Source of the DNA: Acanthaster planci
Lineage: Eukaryota; Echinodermata; Asteroidea; Valvatida; Acanthasteridae
Direction of reading: 5' to 3'
Assembly (NCBI RefSeq): GCF_001949145.1
Contig: NW_019091522.1
Span: 295,924-353,736, forward strand
Length of the DNA: 57,813 bases
Of this stretch, positions 1 through 12,268 are shown in pieces (the stretch's first letter is position 1; each line of letters starts with the position of its first letter). The position numbers were made by a program, and so were the translations under genes. The notes beneath the pieces are model-generated. The model was given only the letters and a program-made list of their open reading frames with translations. It ran no database searches and was not told the DNA's origin.

Positions 1-146
1 CTATTGTTCAGGGTCCCCAACTGAATGCAGAAACAAACCCACACACACAGTCTTGTATCCCGTCAACAAATTTTTCCACCTGGGTAAGGGTCAGTCAACA
101 GATCAAACATACAATGAAAGAAATTAATGATAAGGGGTCAACTCAC

Positions 147-298
147 CTGAGGATTAGCTGCATATGGTGGAGGTGGTCCTTGGGGTGGATAGCCCTGTGC
201 TTGAGGTGGGTAGCATTGGGGTGAAGCCTGGGTAGGGTATGCTGGAACTGTTGCCTGTGTAGGATAAGCAGCTTTCTTCTCCTTTCCTTTCTTCTCCT
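147..298 (-). CDS. Probable internal exon of a proline/tyrosine-rich (XYPPX-like) protein, partial gene
   Basis: On the minus strand a pyrimidine-rich tract ending in CAG precedes position 298, and CAG followed by gtgagt closes the exon at 147, so both splice sites look good. The 152-nt exon begins with the last two bases of a split codon and ends in phase 0. It encodes a Lys/Glu-rich start (about ten residues) followed by a low-charge repeat region with two YPTQ and two YPPQ units and a GPPPPYAANPQ end. Such Tyr-Pro-Pro-Gln repeats occur in several unrelated cytosolic or membrane-associated proteins and often bind WW domains, so no family can be named. The gene would continue beyond the left edge; its 5' exons should lie between 299 and the end of the ETS gene, but I could not identify them. 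An alternative acceptor two bases further in is possible. Confidence 0.5.
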
Positions 299-1474
299 CT
301 GAGCAAAGGAAAGAAAAATGCAATGATGAGGACTTCTTTTTGATTCACTTTACTGACATTACAGCTTCTGTAACTATTGCCCTTGTACAAAGAGGAGGCA
401 AGAGTTTTGCATCTGGCCACTATAACCCATCGAATATAACAGTGCTTTTTCATTTAAGACAAGGGCAAGTTTATTCAGCTGGGAAAAAAAGAAAAATGGC
501 TGCTGCAGGGCAAAAGGACATAATTAAGAGAAAGGTAAAAAAACTGCATGAATGTCATTCTGCTTGGATATTTAGAATTTCTAACATTAATTTTGAATAA
601 AATAGCTCAATTCTAATGAGACAGTTATAAATCTTGGAGAATTAGAACTCAGAAAGAAGACACTTTTAACTATTGTTTCAGACTGATAAAAGAATGAGTC
701 CACCATAAAAATGAAATTTGCAATACCCACATATTCATTATTCCTTCGACAAAACACCAATTTAAGTAATAAAATGAATGTCAAAGTTATTGCTACATTT
801 AAGATTGGGGTAAAAAGTTCTAGTAAAAAAGGTGAAGTCATTCCTTGTCGGATTAATATGTGTAAGGTGACGTAGTACAATTTTCCCTATCTCATTCTCT
901 TGGCGTATGTCATCTTGAAGGAGAAGACTGGAAGAATGGAGTACAGGTACAATGGAACATTTCAACAAAATGAGGCTATTTTGTTTCTTCTGAAAACAAA
1001 TTCATTCTTCAGCCCTGATATTACACAATGGCATTGACAGCAATTGCCCTAAGCCATTGCTATGATGCCTTTCAAAAATGTCATAACCATTTTATGAATC
1101 AAGTTACATATGTAAAAAGTAAGAGTTAAACAACAGTAAGCCTAGGATAATTCAGGAAGGTGAGCGAGCAATCTTTATCTCCATCGGGAAATGTGATAAT
1201 TACCGTGATAATGTGATAACTACAGATGTGATGATAAAGTAACCCATTACAAGGTCTGAATTTTGCCCAAAATAGCTCGTAGACGGTCCAAAAACCATCA
1301 TGATCGCCTGTTAATGAGATATATGTATTATGTAGGTTGGACAGCTTTTGGGGAAAATATGATTGAAAAAGTGCAGTTTTAGACAAAATAAATGGGCACG
1401 TTCAGAATCCCATAGCATTTCAAAGCAATTTGGAACTGTGCCTCACAATTCTGGGAGCAGGAAGGATAGGCCTA

Positions 1475-1672
1475 CACATGATCATGATATACATGTACTT
1501 CTTGAACGGAAAGGCACTACATGTACTCTGTAGGCCTTATTGCACTCCACCTTTTCTATGGCATTTTGAAAGTTGCCCAGCAATCGTACCAGATAAAATA
1601 TCCGTTTGCGCTTGCTTAAGCAAATCTTCCCCTAAAGACCCTATAACAATAGCTAACCTATACGGAACTATA
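1475..1672 (+). repeat. Copy 1 of a roughly 200-bp repeat, direct relative to the left arm of the foldback at 1817-2609
   Basis: Diverged copy of the arm sequence found again at 1817-1990 and in reverse complement at 2390-2609. Shared landmarks are the atgat..acttc..aaggcactac start, GTAGGCCTTA, TCGTACCAGATAAAA, CTTGCTTAAGCAA and AATAGCTAACCTATA. This copy keeps the segment CACTCCACCTTTT..GCCCAGCA that the 1817 copy has lost but the 2390 copy retains, so copies 1 and 3 preserve the fuller form. Confidence 0.75.
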
Positions 1673-1816
1673 TCTGTCGGCTAAGCCGAGGCAGGGTAAA
1701 TAATGTCATATTATGTAGGCCCTATGGCAAAGAAGTAATGCACTTTTTATCTAAATGTAAGCTTCCTGAACTAGAAATGTACAAATTATTGTGGAAAACA
1801 ATTTAAACTTGTTAAT

Positions 1817-2609
1817 ACGCTATATCATCATGATTACTTCGTAAACAGTAAGGCACTACTCCGTAGGCCTTACTGCAATCGTACCAGATAAAACATCCGT
1901 TTGCACTTGCTTAAGCAATCTTCCCCCAAAGACCATATAATAATAGCTAACCTATATGGAACTACTGTTCTCGAGTGAATTTTGTGGCATTTAACCTACA
2001 TGTATATTATTGGCAACAAATGAGGTTTTTTTCTACTATTCTCACCTCTCATCCCTTGACGATCCACACACATCTGCATTACTTTATACTTCGCTGACCA
2101 CAGATTTCCCTGAAGTCTCTACACATAATCTTAACCCTAACCCTCCTCAATCCTTCACCTGTTGGAGGACTGAGGAGTGTTAGGGTTAATGAGAGCAGTC
2201 AGAATTATTGAGTCTGGTATCCAAAGCAACATAAACATTCGTTACACGAATATGCTGGATCTGTTTTTGTCATGTAACGTACAGCCACAAGAGAATGCAT
2301 ACGTGTTCCAATTGTCGCGGGATGAGAGGTAAGGATGGTGGGAAAAACTCATTTTTTGCCAATAATATACGTTAAACACAACAAAATACACTCAAGAATG
2401 ATAGTTCCATATAGGTTAGCTATTATTATAGGGTCTTTAGGGAAAGATTTGCTTAAGCAAGTGCAAATGGATGTTTTATCTGGTACGATTGCTGGGCAGC
2501 ATTCAAAATGTCATAGACTTAGTGTACAGAACCATCAAAAAGGTGGAGTGCAGTAAGGCCTACGGAGTAGTGCCTTACTGTTCACGAAGTAATCATGATA
2601 ATACAGCGT
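1817..2609. mobile_element. Foldback (inverted-repeat) element, about 0.8 kb
   Basis: The left arm (1817 to about 2056) and the right arm (about 2317-2609) are reverse complements with small indels. Matching pieces include GCACTACTCCGTAGGCCTTA, TAGCTAACCTATATGGAACTA and CACCTCTCATCCC. The centre (2131-2189) is itself a hairpin, with TTAACCCTAAC at 2131-2141 facing GTTAGGGTTAA at 2179-2189. No transposase frame is present, so this is a non-autonomous foldback or MITE-type element. I did not find a clear target-site duplication. Confidence 0.75.
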
Positions 2610-5600
2610 ATGATACAGCGAAGGAGCTGTGGGGGTGATTAAGTTGCAGATGAGGCCGTGTCCGAACAGGCTCGCAAAGATACGGCTAGGTCTATTGTCA
2701 ACCCGTCTCCACGTATTTGTAATGGAGCAAAGACCAAGACCTAGTTCCAGACATGCATAACTGACAGAACGTGGGCTGAGGTTGGAGGCCATTTCACCCA
2801 TACACAAATGCATACTACATGTACCGCACAAACATAGGTCGTTTTAACGAATCGCGACAGAAAGTGTGGCATTTTGCAGAATTTCCTCCAAAATACGTTG
2901 TTCGCGGGCGTATTTAGTAATTTCAACACAGCATTTATGGAATTCAGGATACAAGGCACTTGTGAATGACATTTTGAGCTGTCTTCGTCAGGTAAAAATG
3001 TGAGAAAAAGTGTTGAAAAAATGTTCGCATAGTTTAAGGACATTCATACCCTGGATGTTAGTCGCAATGTAATGTCATGAATGTAGACGTTGTCCAACCT
3101 GGGCTACCCCCCCTCTATGAATTACAAAGACATAAATATGACTAGTGATTTAAGCAAATATGCACACATGCAGTAATTTATTGGCCTTGTATTGATTTAA
3201 TACTATGAAATAGCTTTCTTACACCTGTGAACCATTTCACCACAAAAATTCGATTCCAAAACCCCACAGGCCTGCTACTACTCAGTACTAGTACTACTCG
3301 CGTAACGACACCACGTAGGCCTAAACCATGGAGGTAGAATCACCATGGCCGAAACCTTGTTGGCTAGTAGAAGTCACACGGATGAGACGGAGAAATGACT
3401 TGAGTTTTCGAAGTATGATGTAGCCTACATGTCGACGTCATACCTGTTTGCATACAATTACAACCCTATCTTATGCTTACCCTTTTTGCTCTTTGAAAAC
3501 GGCATTGTAACGTGGAAATTCCTGAAGCTATTATATGCACAACCACAGTGTTTTGAAAATCACTCTTTCTCGTCGTTATGAGATATAGTCCCTAGGCCCT
3601 AGCGCGCGTCGCGTTAAGGGTTGACCACTCTGTTTTTCCTTCCTACCCTTGCTTGTACAGTACATATACGTAATGGTCCTCACTCAATGTACACAAATGA
3701 ATATGACGTAATTCAAGCTGGTTTCTCCCTGACCGGTTACAAATCATTAGTAAGTCGGGTACCAGGCAAGATGTAGTTTCTAAAAATAGTCACATATATG
3801 CTTGGTCACCTGCTTTTGACTCAGTGTCCACGAAAATTTAGGGTGCCCGTTAGTTGCCCAGTTTATTAGCGTAAAAAGTACCCCCAGAGTTTCTTTTGAA
3901 ACAAAAACAAAAAAAAGAGAGAGAGTGTGGCCCCCAAAATGGTGGGATTGTGTAAGTCTTTGCCACAATCAACTCGGTGGTTCTTTGGGCTTCCATCTGA
4001 GGGCGGCGACGGATGGATGAAACATACGGTTGAAAAATACTGTACATGTAGTTCCGAGTGGTCGCGAAAGTAGAGGGCCGGGTGTCACTTGAAAATGGCC
4101 GCTTACAGACGTCGGCGATATCACTTTTCCGGGGATTATTTTGTTTTGTGGGAATAATTAAAAACGTTATTGCTTAAGTTGAAAGGAAATGGAGAGATAA
4201 AGGACAAAAAATAATGTTTGTTTCAGAAACCTCAGGGATGTTAGCACATGCATCATAGTGTCGATGATTGTTAACGCCCTCTGTCTCTCTTCAAATTGAC
4301 GGTATGTTTGTTGATGACCGCCGAGTATTTGCTGCCCGAGATTTCACTTTTCCTTGAGCCCCGAACAATGGTGATTTTACACTGTTCTCAGATTGGCTTG
4401 AATTGGTGGGCTGCACCCATATACTTTTTGTTAAAGATGTTTTCATAAAAACGAACAGTAACTCAGTGTGTGACAGATTTTTTGTACAGTTTGCTATTTT
4501 TATACTCCATTATTCTCAGGTTACTTCACTGTACTTTTCTTGAACGTTTGTGATTATGGGAATGATAAAGGAGATGGGGGAATGGGTGAAGTGCCTTACA
4601 ATCACTACGCCCGGTAATTATTTTTTTCCAAACCGTAGATAATTTGGTTGTGTGTAGCCTGTAGGAAAAGTTAACCGTGGACTTCTCAATGATTAATTTC
4701 TATTCTGTGTTACGACTCTACCCGATTCCATGCATAGTAACGGTATGTCATCCAAAAATTTATCATTTGGCCTAATTTGGAAAAAAAAAATATTGCCAGT
4801 AAAGTGGTATGGGGCCCTTCTGACCGGCCTAATAATGTGAGTTATGTGAGCGTTTGCATACAGGCTTATGAATTCTTGAAAAAAGGCCTCAGGCTGTATT
4901 TTGTTCACATTTGGACGAAATTATGAATTGTTCTTCTCATATTTGGACGAAATTATGACGTTTGAAGAGTAACAAACCATGATCAATAGTATAAACACAC
5001 TCAACAAGACTTTGGAGGGGAAAGGCAACTTTTCCACTTCCCCCGGCGTCGCTGGTGATAAGCCCCATGCCCATTCCACCCGGTGATATATTGGCCTGAC
5101 AATAATCCCTTTAATTATGATGGGGCGATCATTTCTCAAACGCATAGGGCCTAATGGCGTCCTTGTTAATCTCCCTGATAAAGAATTCAAGAGGAATTTA
5201 TACCAAGCACCAATAACTTGATCTTGCCTTTTCTCATAAAAGCTCAGGAGAAATTTAGTCCGGTTGTTAAGCAAAATTCACGGGATGGTTTCATTCTACG
5301 GAGGCATATAAAAGCCACATACAAAATCTTTTTCGATTTACTATTTCACCACGGCAAGAAAGGAACTCGAATTTTGCGTGTTTGTTTTATGTGTGCCCTA
5401 TACGCTTCCGTTGCAATCCAACTTCGTCGAGGTAGTGTTTTCATTTGGTGTCACGAGCTAATCTTTTGCCGGGCGTGTGGCACACTGCAGGTTGCACTTC
5501 ACCAAGAATACGCGCCCGTAAAAAAAAGTGCAAAATCGGACACAAATAGCGCCGCCTGTTGACTCTCGTGAAGAAGTTGGCCTCCGTTTTTTCACTGGAA

Positions 5601-7105
5601 ATTCAAGATTATGGCTAGAAGATCACTTTTTGTTTCAATTTCATGGGGAATAGCCACGAAAAAAATTTTATTCGCCTTTGAACGCAGATACCCCCCAAAT
5701 AGCAGTAAAACTAAGCGCTCATTTCTGAATGTAACCGCCCGCCTCTATCCAAAATAGGTCCGCAATTTGGGGCTTTTTGTGAAAGAAATACCCCGAACTG
5801 GAAACTATCAGTCCCAAATTCGGGATTTATAGAAATATTTTGATGATGCCTCCTGACTATGGCCTATCTTATTGTAGAAATCCCGCGGGATCACAAAATA
5901 TTAATGAGCTCGCGCGCAGAAATACAACCATTTGGTGGAATGCACCCTGTGCGAAATTTAAATTAGACGTACATTTCTGGCCTATTGGTGCACCCTTCTG
6001 AACGCACTGTAATAGGTGAACACAAGAGGGCGCGAAGCATGTAACGACGCGCGGCGCGGCCTCCATATCCACGGAAGATCCTGACTTGAGTCAAGTCTAG
6101 CTTCATTATGGAACTTCTGTGGGAAGGTTGAAGTCCTATATTAGTGCAATTATGCTATGCTGCAATTAAGGGGCCTTGAAACCAGAACGAGAAACAAAAA
6201 ATTTCAGGTAGATCATAAATACCCAATTTTCCTATATTTGTTTATGAAACAATGCCCAAGTGCATCATTTCATTAATAACTGAAACTTGAACATGCCGAG
6301 GCCATGTTACTGTTAGTTACATCGCTGTCTTTGCCGTCGTATTTTCACTCGATCAAGGTGTTTCCAATGCAAATACGTGAGACGACTTAAACGTTATTTC
6401 CTGTCAAAAAGTCTAAAAAGAAGTACTGAGAGCATATTAAATTGAATAAAAACGAATACTATGAGAACGGCTTGCAAAAACCAAGTAGTAAATGGACAAG
6501 ATTGACGCTGGGAATAATCACACTAACAAAAACGTGGATTTCTGTTTTTAATATGTACAAAAATGTATCTTTATTTGAAACAACATATCTGAGTAAACTG
6601 AAGAGCGCTTAGTTAAATCCAAAACACAGAGGAAACTGGTCACAACTTGCAATATGGCTATGTTGAGATGGAGACGAGATAAATCTTGAACACTATAGCA
6701 ACAAGGTTAGCACAGCCATACAGATACTCTCATATTATGTTCTTCCGTTGAACATTACTTTTTGGGGCGAATTTTTGGAAGTTATTGTACTAACCACTAA
6801 TCACTAATCAATTCAATTGGATTCCCATCCACTAAATAACCCTCTGCAGTTGCAAACGGCAGTTCACTGGTAAGCTAGCATCTGGGGACGTGTATTTCAC
6901 ATCTGCATCACTATATGTACATGTATCTGTAGAATTCTCAGAATCATTTGTCCTGTCGATATTCCGAATATTCAAAGCCACCCTGAAGGTCACAAAGTAT
7001 TATCAAAATCAACTCAATCTTTCATAACCTTCAATATACCCAAGCTGGATTTCAACTCAGTCAAAATAAACATCTGTCTAACCCCAACCTAAACAGAGAA
7101 CAATT

Positions 7106-7239
7106 CCTGGTGTCACAAAGCTCTATCCCCATCAGTGATCCCAACATAAGTTCGCTCCATCCATTAGGTGGGTTCTGGTGTCAGTGAACCAATAACGGAT
7201 TACTGATTGAGATATGAATCCATGTGAAACCAACAGACC
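7106..7239. mobile_element. Degenerate MITE-like element, second copy at 41541-41656
   Basis: It shares an internal core with 41541-41656: ATCAGTGATCCCAA, then a GGTTCT/TGGTGT..AGTGAACCAAT block, then a terminal segment ending in TGTGAAACCAACAGACC. The terminal inverted repeats, which are clear in the 41.5-kb copy, are eroded here (left end CCTGGTGTCACA, right end as above). Confidence 0.55.
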
Positions 7240-7588
7240 CCATATGGCATGTGCTACAGTGGTAGAGCCACTAAATCTACAGTTCACAGAAGGCTGAGGC
7301 TAGCTGTATACATGTATAAGGAGAGAAAATAGCACCAGCTTCAGATTTTGGAGACAAAATGGGGCTGTTTATTCTGTATAGAGTATAGCGTTCGGCTATT
7401 GTAAACCACCTGTCTGGGTGCACTGGTGCATACACCTGTCAGTTTGTTTCTAACAATGATGACACTTGTCACAACTCTCTACACATGGCTCTGACTGGCT
7501 GCATTCCAGCGTGTTATTACTCTCTATATACTTGCAGGTGTAAAAAATATTACGTTTGAATTGTTCTCATATCGTTGGTCATGTCTGA

Positions 7589-8898
7589 ACTAGCCGAGGA
7601 TGGCATTACACACGACTCTATGGGAAGTGGTTTTAGCCACAGCTGTAGACTGGTGCATAATGTCGAGCAGTGGACAAATGATTCAGACACGACCACAATA
7701 TGCAAATGGTCACCTCTCTGCCATCTTGAAATAACCAAGTGGTGCAGGAAAACCTTTTGTGGGTTAGTCACCCCCAGGGTATGTGCAACATCACATTCAA
7801 ATTGGAGGATTCAGGACTAAGATGAGTATTACTTTCTACATTCAGTTTCCTTTGATTCAAAGTTGGAAGAAATTACAAATGGTCAACATTTACTCTAAAA
7901 TATTTAGTTGGACTCTGTACAACACTTTGAAATTCCCACTAGCCGAGGATGGCATTACACACGACTCTATGGGAAGTGGTTTTAGCCACAGCTGTAGACT
8001 GGTGCATAATGTCGAGCAGTGGACAAATGATTCAGACACGACCACAATATGCAAATGGTCACCTCTCTGCCATCTTGAAATAACCAAGTGGTGCAGGAAT
8101 ACTCCACTGTCTCCTCAAGCGTCCTTCGTGCACTCACCAAGAGTACTGCTCATTTGTGGATTACCAGTAAAATGCTCAATGCACCTTCCCTAAGCACAGT
8201 TGTTTACCAGCTGAGAAATCACAGGACTTGCTCACTGCTGTCAACTTGTTCTCAACATGTAGGAAGTAAAAGACAAATGTTTCTTGGGGAGAAAAAAATA
8301 CAGATAATGGCTATGGGAGGTCCCACAAGGTCAATGAAATACACATGACATTGTAAAGTAGTTTAAAGGCTACATTGAGGATTGTGGAAATATCAACTTA
8401 CTTGTAATTATTTCATTATTAGGGCCAAAATGTTAATCTGTGCCTTTTTCTCCGTGTACAGTATGCTGGCTTAATAGATATACATGTATAGTTCTGGAGG
8501 TGTCTAATACTCCCTGACTACATACCAGAACCACAGAGGTAGCAAAACAACCTCCATGTCAGAACCATCCTAAAGGCTACAACTACCAAAATCTAAGACT
8601 ATGACGTAATCTGAATCAAACTCTCTCGATTTAATGCAACATAAGCCACTTAAAAAGTAAATTAAACGTGGCCTGGGTTGTAGAATCTACTATCCATCAG
8701 AACGAGGCAAAACCTTTTGTGGGTTAGTCACCCCCAGGGTATGTGCAACATCACATTCAAATTGGAGGATTCAGGACTAAGATGAGTATTACTTTCTACA
8801 TTCAGTTTCCTTTGATTCAAAGTTGGAAAAAATTACAAATGGTCAACATTTACTCTAAAATATTTAGTTGGACTCTGTACAACACTTTGAAATTCCCA
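7589..8898 (+). repeat. Interleaved near-identical duplication, order A-B-A-C-B
   Basis: Block A (162 bp) occurs at 7589-7750 and 7938-8099, apparently identical. Block B (190 bp) occurs at 7749-7938 and 8709-8898 with one visible difference (G at 7869, A at 8829). A and B abut directly in the first unit but are separated by segment C (8100-8708, 609 bp) in the second. The open frames crossing it are repeat shadows with no recognisable protein. The near identity means the duplication is very recent, allelic, or an assembly artefact. Confidence 0.9.
8100..8708. other. 609-bp segment C present in only one of the two A-B units
   Basis: In the first unit the A/B junction reads GCAGGAAAACC. In the second, C lies between GCAGGAA and AAAACC, so at most an AA dinucleotide is duplicated at the junctions. 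No terminal inverted repeats, poly-A tail or open frame mark C as a transposon. It may be an indel between two haplotypes rather than an insertion. Confidence 0.6.
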
Positions 8899-10469
8899 GT
8901 ATTTTATAAATACTTTTTTTCCCAAGAAGAGGAACAACCATTCTTTGCTGACATGGAAATGCCAGAATGTTTAATAATGCCAGAGGTACACCACACATTA
9001 AAAAAAAAAAATTGTTTTGACCAAAACTTTAAAGAGAGTTTGGAGTTCTTTATCATTACAACCAAAAGGAAATGGATGGAAGGTTTCAAAGGACGCATCT
9101 GAAAAATATTGTAAAATTCGGTACAAGAAATTTAAAATACCTCCACATCACTCTCCAGAAAACCTAATTCTCACATACACTGGGACAACATGGGTAATGT
9201 AACATTGATTTGTTGCTGTATACGCATTGGGATAATAAGCTATTATTTGTCACTACTTCACAAACGGATTACAAACATGTATAATTTATCGTGTGACAAC
9301 ATCACAGCTGGACAAAACAGTTTCACTGATAAATGTGGACAGCATTCACGACATAAATTACAATATTCTGTCAAAATACATAAGTTTTTGCCAATGTTAA
9401 TTCTACAGTTTTAACTTACAATGGAAACATGTCACAAATCTGGAGCAAAAGGACAGGCTGTGAGACCGATTACGAAGACTCGTTTCATCAGGTCAAGTCA
9501 TCTAGATTTTTTATCACATCATAGTTCATGGGGTTTGTGGTGAAATAACCTGTCCACATGCTGGTACCACAGTGCGTAATACAATAAACAATATTGTGAA
9601 CTGTTGACGCTCCTTGGAACATGACCAAGAAGGCTGACAGGAGTCTGATATGCTTTTGACATTCCACATTTATTGGACTCATTTCAAAATGGACTTACCA
9701 GAACTCTATTTGTGTCTTCTTATTTCTAAGGGCCACAAGGAAGTAAGATGTTACACTGCTTTGTGGAATTTCATATTTTAATGTGGAAAATAGTAAAATA
9801 CCAGCGTCTGCCTTACTCTTTGAAGGTCAACATGTACAACACACAGCCAGCATCATAAAATACAATGAAATGTCAAGTTTCCAGGAGAAAGCAATATTTT
9901 TCATTCACAAAGCAGGGGTGCCAGTCAAAGTCCTACACAGTGACAATAGCACAACTGGTTTCCTGCCTATTTACAGGCATACACAATGCAGCATATGGGA
10001 AGCTGGTGCACTAGGCACACACTAAAGTTGCAACCAAAGAACACTGGTTCACATACCATTGTTGTTCACACTGTAAAACACTACCGTTGATCATACTTCA
10101 AAATATCATCTTTAATATATTGTACAAGTTAATAACACACTTATACCTGCCAACTACTTTTCTCCGATTTTCTGACCTTTCATAATTTTTTGATCTCTTC
10201 ATAATAAAAAAATTAGTTGTTTAATTATCTCTTTATAGTCTACATTCTTTGTAATTGTTTAAAATTTCAGTGACAAAAATATATTGAAGAAAGAAGGGGG
10301 TTTCAACTTTACAGTGAGCATGAAAAAACACCTTTTTATTTTTCTTACAGTATGTATATTTCCCGATCTACAGGTATGTAATTGTAGAAGACTGCATCAG
10401 TAACCCAAAAGCGAATCACCCATTTTGAATAAAAAAGAACTTCTAAGTGATTCTGTACAAAAACTTGAT

Positions 10470-10475
10470 TTTATT
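10470..10475 (-). other. Candidate poly(A) signal AATAAA for the ETS gene
   Basis: TTTATT on the plus strand gives AATAAA on the minus strand, about 1.4 kb downstream of the stop codon at 11891, inside an AT-rich stretch typical of a long 3' UTR. Other AATAAA hexamers exist further downstream, so the true end is uncertain. Confidence 0.3.
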
Positions 10476-11890
10476 TATACACATTCCAGGGCCACCACAC
10501 CCTTTCCACAATCATCCAGTGAAGAAGTACTTGGTGACCTGCCACCTGGATAATCTACAAGTACTCTCTATTTTAAAGATCTAACATCTCCCTTTTCTGC
10601 CTTATAAAAAAACTAAATCGCGGAAACCGATTTTCAAATTTTAATTTTTACAGTGTTAGAATCCTTTAAACTCCAAATTTAAAGACATCTGAATTCTCCA
10701 TTTCCAATACTCCTGAACTAAAAATCTAGTCCTTTTCCTGTAAACCAAAGAGAAGTAAGAAATAATGTTAAGCTATACTCTGTTTATAGTACTTTTACTT
10801 GTAAATAAAACAATTTAATAACTGCTGACAATGAACTCTTTCAGATCAAATGATCAACTGAAAAAATGAAAAAAGCAACACCAATAACCACTCTGTTAGT
10901 CCCAAAGTCTGCTAAGAGGAACAAAATGCTCTGATTGGCAGAGATTCAAACACGAATGACCAATCTAAAGGCCACGCCAGCTGGCTAAAGGTGGAAGTAA
11001 CACATTTGTTGGGAGTGGCTAAACAGCGGTGTCTACAGCCATAGCCATTAACTTTTAGACATAGCCAAAGTCCTTTTTAAGAGGTGTTTGTCTTTCGTTT
11101 GTTTCTTTTTTTTTTTACCACGCTGAATATCCCCTGATCTTCTGAATGACACTGATCACACTTCCTTCAAAACAACAAAAAATTCTGACAACTTGTATGT
11201 ATCTCTTCTAAAAGGTCAAAATTAGTATCTTTATCCACCATGCCCTAGAAAATATCCAAAATTTCACATTCATGTTTTCTGCTACAAAATGGCGGACAGT
11301 ATAATTCAAAGTATAAACATGTATAAAATATCCTGTATTATTTTTTGTAGGATTGAAAAAAAGTGATCTTTCAACACTGATCTTTCAGCAAAGATTGTCC
11401 ATAAAAATTGCAGGGCTGAAAAAGTTAAAAACCCAAAAAATCTTTCTCTGAAGAACAAAAACGACAGAAAAACTGTTGTACTGTTGATGCAAATGAGAGA
11501 CGTGTACACTAAAATCAACTGAAAATATCTTTTGACCTATTATAAAATGCTTTCGTCAATCCAATAATCACATTGAAGAATCCAAAAACCAACGTAAAAC
11601 ATTGTTCATCTTTAGCTTTGGTGTTCAAAATGCATCACATATTCCTGTCCCATTCACTACCCAAAACCTTACATGTTTCAAATGTCATCCTTCCTTCTGC
11701 CCCACAGGGAAACTTGAAAGTGCACAAAAAACAAAGAATATTACAACCAAGAAAACCCTATAGATACAAACTGCTTACGAAACAAACTTAGGCTGGTACT
11801 TGCAGAAGCAATCACAGACACACAAGCGTACACTAACGATGTCTTTTTTTTTGAGGGGGAGGGTGTTGTCGCAACTCCAACCTCCAAATC
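10476..11890 (-). other. Presumed 3' UTR of the PEA3-type ETS gene
   Basis: This minus-strand sequence directly follows the TGA at 11891-11893. It is AT-rich, has no convincing open frame, and contains A/U-rich runs (for example 10140-10330) of the kind seen in unstable regulatory mRNAs. The right boundary is fixed by the stop codon; the left boundary rests only on the candidate AATAAA. Confidence 0.4.
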
Positions 11891-12268
11891 TCAATAGGCA
11901 GAGCCCTCCAAATGGTGTTGGAGCGGGGGGCAGGCTGGGACCATGTCTGGCACATACATGTCCTGGTGTTCCTGCATGTGGATGGGTGGTTCCTCCTTGA
12001 TTTTGACAGGCTGGCTGGCTGGCACACTGCGGTCCGAGGCGGGTGGAGGCAGGGTGGGGCCAGGTGTGGTGAGGGCCGGAGCAGCACGCAGGCCCTCCGG
12101 GAACGCCATCATAAAGAGCGCCTCGGGGTCACAGACAAACTTGTAGACATAGCGCTCGCCAGCCACCTTCTGCATGATGCCCTTCTCGTAATAGTAGCGC
12201 AAGGAACGGGAGAGTTTGTCGTAGTTCATGGCAGGTCGGTTCTTTTGGATGCCCCATCGTCGGGCCAC
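11891..12268 (-). CDS. ETV1/4/5 (PEA3): PEA3-subfamily ETS factor, terminal exon: second half of ETS domain and C-terminal tail
   Basis: Minus-strand exon opening after a TGAATCAG acceptor and ending at TGA (11891-11893). It encodes residues 293-417 of the portion visible here. It begins [20 protein letters not shown] and holds the ETS recognition helix with Arg313 and Arg316 (the two base-contacting arginines of the family), the [12 protein letters not shown] strand and turn, and [10 protein letters not shown], which closes the winged helix at about residue 338. The following CDPEALF is typical of ETV1/4/5 and separates this subfamily from ETS1/2, ERG and ELK. The tail is proline-rich, then carries VKIKEEP (a psi-K-x-E SUMO-type site at 382-385) and DMYVPD (398-400 is a second VP motif). 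The preceding intron is phase 0, at the family's conserved split inside the ETS domain. The protein is expected to be nuclear and to bind GGAA-core sites downstream of FGF/MAPK signalling. Confidence 0.97.
   Translation of the reverse strand: MARRWGIQKNRPAMNYDKLSRSLRYYYEKGIMQKVAGERYVYKFVCDPEALFMMAFPEGLRAAPALTTPGPTLPPPASDRSVPASQPVKIKEEPPIHMQEHQDMYVPDMVPACPPLQHHLEGSAY

Larger units (their letters stand above)
299..10440. other. Non-coding stretch (intron of the left-hand gene and/or intergenic DNA)
   Basis: No open frame here has convincing splice sites plus recognisable protein content. It holds foldback repeats (1475-2609), a MITE-like element (7106-7239) and an interleaved duplication (7589-8898). 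The part from about 3300 to 6080 contains many more CG dinucleotides than the AT-rich flanks (for example around 3600, 4090, 5880-6060) and may include the promoter of the left-hand gene, but I see no clear TATA box or first exon. Confidence 0.5.

Noticed and set aside
2131-2189. Interstitial telomere repeat (TTAGGG-like)
   Set aside because: Only single TTAGGG units are present, arranged as an inverted pair; it fits a terminal repeat of a small element better.
4093-4156. Short plus-strand frame MAAYRRRRYHFSGD in CG-rich DNA
   Set aside because: Only 20 codons and no promoter or donor could be tied to it; too little to call a gene.
7783-8193. 136-codon open frame over the A/B repeats
   Set aside because: The same peptide segments recur because the DNA is duplicated; no family similarity and no splice or start context.
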